Below, one piece after another: positions 7,159 through 12,105 of a DNA stretch of 12,105 bases. The notes beneath the pieces were generated by a model, which saw nothing but the letters and a program-made list of their open reading frames with translations, was not told the origin of the DNA and searched no databases. The translations under genes were made by a program, and so were the position numbers. Source of the DNA: JAUZPB01 sp050262615 (GTDB taxonomy: Bacteria; Bacteroidota; Ignavibacteria; Ignavibacteriales; SURF-24); contig JBLNEL010000476.1 of NCBI GenBank assembly GCA_050262615.1, forward strand, positions 1 to 12,105, read 5' to 3'. Position 1 is the stretch's first letter. The number at the start of each line of letters is the position of its first letter.

Positions 7159-8556
7159 TTACTCCCCGGAAAATTCTGCCGTGTCCTGTGACATAACTGC
7201 CGTCTGCTGCTGCTGTTTTTCAATTTTATAGCGCAGGTTCCTTTCTGAAATGTTGAGTACCTTTGCAGCTTTGGATAAAACTCCCTGAGTTTCTTTTAGT
7301 GCTATTCTGATTATCTCTTTTTCAAGATTGTCCAACTGCTCATTAAGGTCACCAAAATACGGGATAAAATTTCCAGTCCTTGCCCCATCATCTTTTGTGT
7401 CTCTAACCTCAGGCGGCAGGTCATATGATGTTATTATATCTCCTCTTGATAGTACACATGCCCGTTGCACGAGATTCTCAAGTTCACGCACATTGCCCGG
7501 ATAATTATACTTCAAAAGAAGATCCATCGCTTCTTTTGAAACCTGCTTTTTTGCCCCGCACAATTTCTGCTTGAAATGTTCAATTAGCAGTGGAATATCA
7601 GACTTTCTTTGTCTTAATGGGGGAATATTTATTGAGACTACGTTAATCCTGTAATAGAAATCCTCTCTGAACCTGTTTTCCCTGATCAGTTCTTCGAGGT
7701 TACGGTTTGTTGCTGTAATTATTCGGGCATTTGTCTTAAGCACCTGGTTTGATCCAAGCCTTGAGAATTCGCCAGACTGCAGCACTCTTAAAAGTTTCAC
7801 CTGTATAAGAGGTGAAATATCACCTATTTCATCAATAAATATCGTACCGTTCTTAGCTTCTTCAAAGCGCCCGATTCGCCTTTGATCTGCACCTGTAAAG
7901 GCTCCTTTTTCATAGCCGAACATTTCACTCTCAAGCAGCGTCTCTGGAAGAGCTGCACAGTTTACTACTATAAAAGGGTCATCTTTCCTTTCACTGGAAA
8001 AATGAATTGCCCTTGCAAAAAGTTCTTTTCCTGTTCCGCTTTCACCACGTATTAATACTGGGGCATTACTCTTTGCCACTCTTCCTGCAATATTAAGCGA
8101 CTCCTCAAGCTCACGGCTTTCATAAATTATATTCTGAAATCGGAAAGCTTCCATCAGCTCAGACTTAAGTTTCTTATTTTCCGTAATAAGCTGCTTCTGC
8201 ATTAGGGCTCTCTCAAGGAGAATACTTAACTCTTTCAGCATTACGGGTTTCTGCAGGTAATAAAAAGCTCCTTTCTGCATTGCCTCAACCGCTGTTTCTA
8301 TTGTCCCATAGGCCGTCATAAGCACTACCTGAATTTCAGGGTTTATTTTTTTTACCTCAAGCAGCACTTCATAGCCTGTCATATCAGGCATCTTAAAATC
8401 AGTTAAGACAAGATCGATTGATTTAGTTTTTACAATCTCAATGGACTCCTTGCCTGAAGAAGCAAGGAATATCTCGTAGCCTTTCTTATTGAAAAAAGCG
8501 CCGAGAGATTCTCTTTGTGATTTTTCGTCATCTGTTATTAAAATTGTTCCCGTCAT
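7159..8556 (-). CDS. NtrC-family sigma-54-dependent response regulator
   Basis: A 465-residue cytoplasmic transcription activator with the full three-domain layout. The receiver domain (1-~120) has acidic residues D9/D10, phospho-acceptor D53 in 'LTDFKMP', T81 and K103 ('LQKP'). The AAA+ domain (about 145-380) has Walker A GESGTGKE (171-178), the sigma-54-contacting loop GAFTGA (218-223), Walker B GTIFIDE (237-243) and 'FREDFYYRINV' with an arginine-finger region. A Fis-type helix-turn-helix lies at about 415-452 ('GVLSKAAKVLNISERNLRYK'). All key residues are present, so it should use ATP hydrolysis to open sigma-54 promoters when phosphorylated. GAGGT (8570-8566) precedes the ATG by 9 nt. 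The start overlaps the stop of the kinase gene (ATGA), so the two form a coupled pair. Likely targets are the sigma-54-like promoters at 7099-7114 and 10393-10408 beside it. Confidence 0.96.
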   Translation of the reverse strand: MTGTILITDDEKSQRESLGAFFNKKGYEIFLASSGKESIEIVKTKSIDLVLTDFKMPDMTGYEVLLEVKKINPEIQVVLMTAYGTIETAVEAMQKGAFYYLQKPVMLKELSILLERALMQKQLITENKKLKSELMEAFRFQNIIYESRELEESLNIAGRVAKSNAPVLIRGESGTGKELFARAIHFSSERKDDPFIVVNCAALPETLLESEMFGYEKGAFTGADQRRIGRFEEAKNGTIFIDEIGDISPLIQVKLLRVLQSGEFSRLGSNQVLKTNARIITATNRNLEELIRENRFREDFYYRINVVSINIPPLRQRKSDIPLLIEHFKQKLCGAKKQVSKEAMDLLLKYNYPGNVRELENLVQRACVLSRGDIITSYDLPPEVRDTKDDGARTGNFIPYFGDLNEQLDNLEKEIIRIALKETQGVLSKAAKVLNISERNLRYKIEKQQQQTAVMSQDTAEFSGE

Positions 8557-10199
8557 TCTGTTGGTACCTCTATTGTAAATAATGTTCCCTTCCCAAGGCT
8601 GCTGTCGACTGTAATTACGCCACCATGCTCTGTAACTATTTGATTAACTATGCTTAAACCAAGACCTGTTCCATGAGGTTTTGTTGTATAGTATATATTA
8701 AAGATCTTATCCATGTCCTCCCGGCTGATGCCTGAACCGTCATCAGTAACTTTTATTATAATATTATTTGGATTTTTAACAGCTTCAAGGCATACAGAAC
8801 CAGTTTCCCCGACAGCATCAAAGGCATTGTCCAGAAGATTATTTATTGCCTGTCGCATTTGTAATAGATCAAGATATGCTTCCCCATCATCACACCTGGA
8901 TGTGAACCTTATGCCTTCTTTTAGAGATTTGCTTTTGTATGATGAAGAGATATTTTCTACCAGATCCTTTAGATTTACTTTTTCTTTCCTGACTTTCTGA
9001 GGTTTTGAAAATTTCAGGAACTGATCAATTATGTCTTTAACCTTAAATACCTCATTCATTATATTCTTTATCAGACCGGCATATTCTTCTTTGTCTTCAC
9101 GCGGAGTAAACTCCATATTAAGCCTTTGAGCAGAAATGCCTATCATATTAAGAGGGTTTTTAATCTCATGAGCTACTCCGCCTGCGAGTTCCCCCATAGC
9201 GCTTAGTTTCTCCTGCCTTTTTCTTGCTTCCTCATAATAGCTTTCTGAATTTGAAATGTATATTATTATTGTAGTTCCGATCAGTAAAAGCAGAAATGAT
9301 ATTATCACACTGCGTAAAATTGTTCTGCTTACCAGATGCTTTATAGGTTCTAAGGACATTCCTATTCTGATTATACCTGTAATTTCACCATCCATTCTGA
9401 AGGGTTTTACTGCTTCAAATATTTTTTTACCGTTAAAGTCTATTTCACGGCTTGAAATTTTCCTTTCTTTTATTGAGGCGGAAAGAAATCTGTCTGCTTC
9501 GATGGTGCTTAAATTTTCGACTCCCTGGCTTGCCGTAATAATTCCGGCTGAATCCTGAATAACTATATATTCAATATCTTTTCCTTCTGCAATTTTCTGG
9601 AACAGCCTTCCTACACCTATCTTTTTTCTGAAATCAAGTATATAGCCTGATTCTACAGAAAGAGCTATCAGTCCCTTAGCTTTTGAATTTCTTTTATGGA
9701 GTATCAGCAAATGAGAACTGTTTTTCGTATCAGGAGTGCTGCCTGCAATGAAATAATCATACCTTCCGGATGTGATCAAACCGATCTCATTTGAATATTT
9801 ATGATAAATATCAAGCTCAGAATATTCCCTATTTGTATTTAATAATTCAGGATAGTCTGATGAAGAGAATAAATAGATATGATCAATCTTATTGGCTTCT
9901 GAGATCTTATTAAGTTCAGATGAATTCAGCTTTCTTTCCTCTTCGAGTTTTGACAAAAGAAATGCACTGGTTACAAGCCTGTCTTCAATCAGATTTTCCA
10001 CTTCAATGCTGCTTAAGAAGGCATTTTCGCCTGACTTCTGCACGGCTCTCAGCAGTGAGATAGCCTCCTCTGATTTGGAAAGATAAATATCTCTGTAACT
10101 TGAATATATATCGATTACAGTTACTGCAATTAATACAACTGCGAAAGTAAGTACAACAGGGATAATAAAACCTGGTCTGACCAGAAACTTCTTTTTCAA
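8553..10199 (-). CDS. membrane sensor histidine kinase (NtrB/ZraS-like), partner of the NtrC-type regulator
   Basis: A 548-residue inner-membrane sensor. It starts at TTG 10199: no in-frame ATG or GTG lies between the upstream stop codon and this point, and the start gives a basic N-terminus (MKKK) before TM1 (about 11-31). A periplasmic domain of about 260 residues follows, probably Cache/PAS-like in two parts ('IQDSAGIITASQG', 'MDGEITGIIRIGMSLEP'). TM2 is about 295-316. There is no clear HAMP domain. The HisKA domain has 'ELAGGVAHEIKNPLNMI' with phospho-acceptor H344. The ATPase domain has the N box with N458 ('NNLLDNAFDA'), G1 DDGSG (486-490), an F-box region around 'KIFNIYYTTK' and G2 GTGLGL (510-515). 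All catalytic motifs are intact. The four-base overlap with the regulator gene marks it as the cognate partner. The sensed ligand is unknown. No convincing promoter was recognised upstream. Confidence 0.95.
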   Translation of the reverse strand: MKKKFLVRPGFIIPVVLTFAVVLIAVTVIDIYSSYRDIYLSKSEEAISLLRAVQKSGENAFLSSIEVENLIEDRLVTSAFLLSKLEEERKLNSSELNKISEANKIDHIYLFSSSDYPELLNTNREYSELDIYHKYSNEIGLITSGRYDYFIAGSTPDTKNSSHLLILHKRNSKAKGLIALSVESGYILDFRKKIGVGRLFQKIAEGKDIEYIVIQDSAGIITASQGVENLSTIEADRFLSASIKERKISSREIDFNGKKIFEAVKPFRMDGEITGIIRIGMSLEPIKHLVSRTILRSVIISFLLLLIGTTIIIYISNSESYYEEARKRQEKLSAMGELAGGVAHEIKNPLNMIGISAQRLNMEFTPREDKEEYAGLIKNIMNEVFKVKDIIDQFLKFSKPQKVRKEKVNLKDLVENISSSYKSKSLKEGIRFTSRCDDGEAYLDLLQMRQAINNLLDNAFDAVGETGSVCLEAVKNPNNIIIKVTDDGSGISREDMDKIFNIYYTTKPHGTGLGLSIVNQIVTEHGGVITVDSSLGKGTLFTIEVPTE

Positions 10200-10486
10200 T
10201 TTTATTCCAAAAGTTTATTTAATTGGCCCGGGAAAAGTTATAAAAATATAATCAATAATTATTCCCATGATATTTGATGCAGAAATCAGCTTTCGGGTTT
10301 AAGATCCGTCAGTTATTTCACATTAAACGGCAACTTTTTCACGAAATATTCATAATTAGGGTCATAATCTTTTTAATTTTCATAATATAACATGGCACAG
10401 CAGTTGAATAGATACTTATAGCCGGCTCGAATGAAAAAATTAACTCTAAATTCTGTAAAACAAAAAAAAAATTCAGGAGAAATATT
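10200..10486. other. divergent intergenic region between histidine kinase and small secreted protein genes
   Basis: This 287-bp AT-rich stretch must hold promoters for both directions. On the + strand side it contains a sigma-54-like element (10393-10408). An imperfect 15-bp palindrome lies at 10294-10308 (CGG at one end, CCG at the other, 5 of 7 pairs matching), centred about 118 bp upstream of the predicted start of transcription, a suitable distance for an activator site. Three copies of TCATAAT begin at 10350, 10362 and 10380. I found no clear promoter for the kinase gene on the minus strand. Confidence 0.5.
10393..10408 (+). promoter_or_regulatory. sigma-54 (-24/-12) promoter candidate of small secreted protein copy 2
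   Basis: TGGCAC-AGCAG-TTGAA has a perfect -24 element, exact spacing and TTG of the -12 element; the only deviation is A at 10407 where C is expected. The predicted start of transcription is near 10419, leaving a 68-nt leader with the Shine-Dalgarno AGGAGA at 10475-10480. The gene for an NtrC-type activator is encoded nearby. Confidence 0.6.
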
Positions 10487-10858
10487 ATGTCAGACTTCAA
10501 ATTAAAAAATGGGATCATAGCATTGTTTGTAATTTCTATGCTTGTTTTTTCATCCAGCATTTTCGCTCAGAGCGGCAGCAGCACAACCGGGAAACAGGAG
10601 AAAGGGAAAACCTCTGTTTCAGTAAAAGACAACGTAGCCAAGTCAACATTTCAGCGTGGTCCACGCTTTGTTGATGCAAATGGTGATGGGGTCTGTGATA
10701 ATGCACAGGACCCTAATTTTAAGCGCCCGATGGATGGAAGCGGAAGAAAGAATGGCATGGGTAAAGGTCATGGAATGGGACTCCGAGGTCAGGGTCAGGG
10801 AACCGGGACAGGTGTTTGCGACGGTACAGGTCCAAAAGGTAGAGCCTCTGCAAAATAA
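10487..10858 (+). CDS. small secreted EF-hand-like, Gly/Met-rich protein (copy 2)
   Basis: A 123-residue protein with a signal peptide (hydrophobic core about residues 9-23, cleavage after about FAQ28) and a Ser/Thr/Lys-rich linker. The motif F-V-D63-A-N65-G-D67-G-V-C70-D71 is a calcium-loop type DxNxDGxxD sequence with an embedded Cys. The tail is Gly/Met/Gln-rich ('GMGKGHGMGLRGQGQG') and ends in 'GTGVCDGTGPKG', giving a second Cys-Asp pair. The start is fixed by AGGAGA (10475-10480) with a 6-nt spacer. It is a paralogue in layout of the 6724-7086 product: both have a signal peptide, linker, one DxDGxxD loop and a Gly/Met-rich basic tail. It is divergent from the histidine kinase gene and followed by a terminator. 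Proteins with a 'FVDxNGDGxxD ... Gly-rich' layout do occur as hypothetical proteins in Bacteroidota, but I know of no assigned function. Confidence 0.8.
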   Translation: MSDFKLKNGIIALFVISMLVFSSSIFAQSGSSTTGKQEKGKTSVSVKDNVAKSTFQRGPRFVDANGDGVCDNAQDPNFKRPMDGSGRKNGMGKGHGMGLRGQGQGTGTGVCDGTGPKGRASAK

Positions 10859-10882
10859 CTTCTTAATAAAAGAAATATAATA

Positions 10883-10916
10883 AACCGCCTGAATTACCAA
10901 CAGGCGGTTATTTGTT
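10883..10916. terminator. bidirectional rho-independent terminator between convergent genes
   Basis: AACCGCCTG (10883-10891) pairs perfectly with CAGGCGGTT (10901-10909) around a 9-nt loop. On the + strand it is followed by ATTTGTTT. On the - strand it is followed by a T-rich stretch (the complement of the A-rich 10861-10882). It serves the small-protein gene ending at 10858 and probably the convergent T9SS protein gene ending at 10977. Confidence 0.8.
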
Positions 10917-10976
10917 TGCTTCCATTTTAACCGGGCAGGAGAATATTACCTGATCCGGGAAATGCTATGCCTCTGC

Positions 10977-12105
10977 TTACCTCAATAATATCATCTTTTT
11001 TGTCTCAATAAAATTGCCGCTTTTGAACCGGCAGAAATAAACTCCGCTTGACAGGTCCGCTGTATTCCAGATTACTTCATAATTGCCGGCTGACTTTTCT
11101 TCATTTACCAGTCTGACAACTTCCTTTCCGAGAATGTCAAATACTAAAATTGTAACGAAAGCATTTTGAGGAACTGAATACATTATTTTTGTCTGAGGAT
11201 TAAAAGGATTCGGATAATTCTGCGACAGATAATAATTCTCCGGAATATCTTTATCTTTACTTTCAATAATTGAAGTTGCAATACCTCCGTCTGTCGTTTT
11301 TATTATTTTATTATTATAGTCTAAAACCCACCCTGTCTTTTCATCTATAAATTGAACACGGGTTAAATAATGACGTGTGCAGATGGGTAATATATTCCAG
11401 TTTGATCCGCTATCTGTAGTTTTTATTATCATACCAGCATCTCCAACTGCCCATCCGGTATTCTTATTAATAAAATATAATGAACTCAGATAAATTAACT
11501 TATTATCAAATGATAACGTCCAATTGTTTCCCCCATCAGTCGTCTTTAGTATCGTTCCTTCTCCAACAACATACCCATTATTTACATCGGGGAAAGAAGC
11601 ATCTACTAAATGTTTTGTTGTTCCTCTGGCTTGATTAATCCAGCTCTGGCCCCCATCAGTTGTTTTCAAAACAGTTCCTGCTTCACCAACAATATACCCG
11701 GTTTTTGAGTCAACAAGCTTGACTGAACTCAGATAGGCATTACCATACAGATACTGACTCCAGTCCTTGCCTCCGTTTACAGTTCTGAGTATTAGTGTTC
11801 CCGTGCCGCCATCATGTCCAATGACGATACCTGTATCAGCACCTGCAAAGCTTATTGCACTGAAATTATAATTTACTCCACTGAGCATACTTGTCCAGTC
11901 CCGACCTCCGTTTGTTGTTCTTAAAATAGTTCCGCCGTAACCTGCAGCAGTGCCGATATCAGCACTTGTAAAACAAACAACACTTAACATACTTGGACCT
12001 CCGACGGGACAAATCTGTTCAGTCCAGGTTTTTCCGCCATCTGTGGTCCTTAGAATAAGAGCATACCCCTCATTATCCCACCCTACTGCAGTTCCTGTAT
12101 TCTCA
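10977..12105 (-). CDS. T9SS-exported protein with Ycf48/BNR-type propeller repeats; 5' partial
   Basis: The frame stays open to the right edge (E-N-T-G-T-A-V-G-W...), so the ATG at 11990 is internal and the true start lies outside the window. About 376 codons are visible. Seven repeats with the signature [RK]T[TV][DN][GS]G..W occur (RTTDGGKTW, RTTNGGRDW, RTVNGGKDW, KTTDGGQSW, KTTDGGNNW, KTTDSGSNW and a last, degenerate one), each preceded by 'GxxxG' and 'T-G-[YW]-V' blocks. This is typical of Ycf48/BNR-like beta-propellers. The C-terminal ~85 residues (about nt 10980-11235) are a type A T9SS sorting domain: 'LSQNYPNPFNPQTKIMYSVP', 'VFDILGKEVVRLVNE', 'SSGVYFC' and KKMILLR at the end. It is closely similar in layout to the sorting domain at the end of the 1802-4276 product. 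The protein is expected outside the cell or on its surface; no enzymatic motif was seen. Confidence 0.9.
   Translation of the reverse strand, partial: ENTGTAVGWDNEGYALILRTTDGGKTWTEQICPVGGPSMLSVVCFTSADIGTAAGYGGTILRTTNGGRDWTSMLSGVNYNFSAISFAGADTGIVIGHDGGTGTLILRTVNGGKDWSQYLYGNAYLSSVKLVDSKTGYIVGEAGTVLKTTDGGQSWINQARGTTKHLVDASFPDVNNGYVVGEGTILKTTDGGNNWTLSFDNKLIYLSSLYFINKNTGWAVGDAGMIIKTTDSGSNWNILPICTRHYLTRVQFIDEKTGWVLDYNNKIIKTTDGGIATSIIESKDKDIPENYYLSQNYPNPFNPQTKIMYSVPQNAFVTILVFDILGKEVVRLVNEEKSAGNYEVIWNTADLSSGVYFCRFKSGNFIETKKMILLR

Noticed and set aside
7200..7222. CAG/CTG trinucleotide run
   Set aside because: It encodes a short Gln run near the end of the response regulator; only a few units, no sign of repeat function.
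9256..9558. 100-codon + strand open frame inside the histidine kinase gene
   Set aside because: It lies antisense to the conserved kinase frame and has no features of its own.
10326..10341. Possible minus-strand sigma-54 site for the kinase operon
   Set aside because: TTGC is present at the right place but the -24 half reads TCGTGA, lacking the conserved GG.

Overview
The window looks like a chromosomal segment from a member of the Bacteroidota/Chlorobiota group, most likely an Ignavibacteria-type organism. This is inferred from the AT-rich DNA and from two secreted proteins that end in the type IX secretion (T9SS) sorting domain with the 'SQNYPNPFNP' motif and a C-terminal K-K-M-x-L-L-R. 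Good Shine-Dalgarno sequences precede several genes, which fits Ignavibacteria better than classical Bacteroidetes. No tRNA, rRNA, CRISPR array or mobile element was seen.

Left part (1-5557, all + strand). The window opens inside a Ser/Thr kinase gene whose product continues into a FlgO/TolB-like domain and TPR repeats. A 221-bp gap follows, holding a strong sigma-54-type promoter and, about 135 bp upstream of the predicted transcription start, an 18-bp near-perfect palindrome that looks like an enhancer-binding-protein site. This promoter should drive a large T9SS-exported protein made of a six-blade Kelch propeller and a right-handed parallel beta-helix. Next come a small lipoprotein of unknown family, closed by a hairpin terminator, and a DUF202 membrane protein.

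Middle part (5567-10199, all - strand). Read in transcription order this is a membrane histidine kinase, an NtrC-family sigma-54 response regulator, a small secreted protein with a DxDxDG calcium-loop motif and a Gly/Met-rich tail, and an outer-membrane beta-barrel candidate. Kinase and regulator overlap by ATGA, and so do the small protein and the barrel, so there are two translationally coupled pairs. A second sigma-54-like sequence lies between the regulator and the small protein.

Right part (10200-12105). Divergent from the kinase gene is a second small secreted protein with the same DxNxDG loop and Gly/Met-rich tail, preceded by a third sigma-54-like promoter and closed by a terminator shared with the convergent neighbour. 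The window ends in a 5'-truncated T9SS protein built of Ycf48/BNR-type propeller repeats.

The most interesting unit is 5567-10858: a sigma-54 two-component system flanked on both sides by paralogous small exported EF-hand-like Gly/Met-rich proteins, each with a sigma-54-like promoter, and one of them coupled to an outer-membrane barrel. I infer that this is a sensor-controlled cell-envelope system. Its signal and function are not visible from the sequence.
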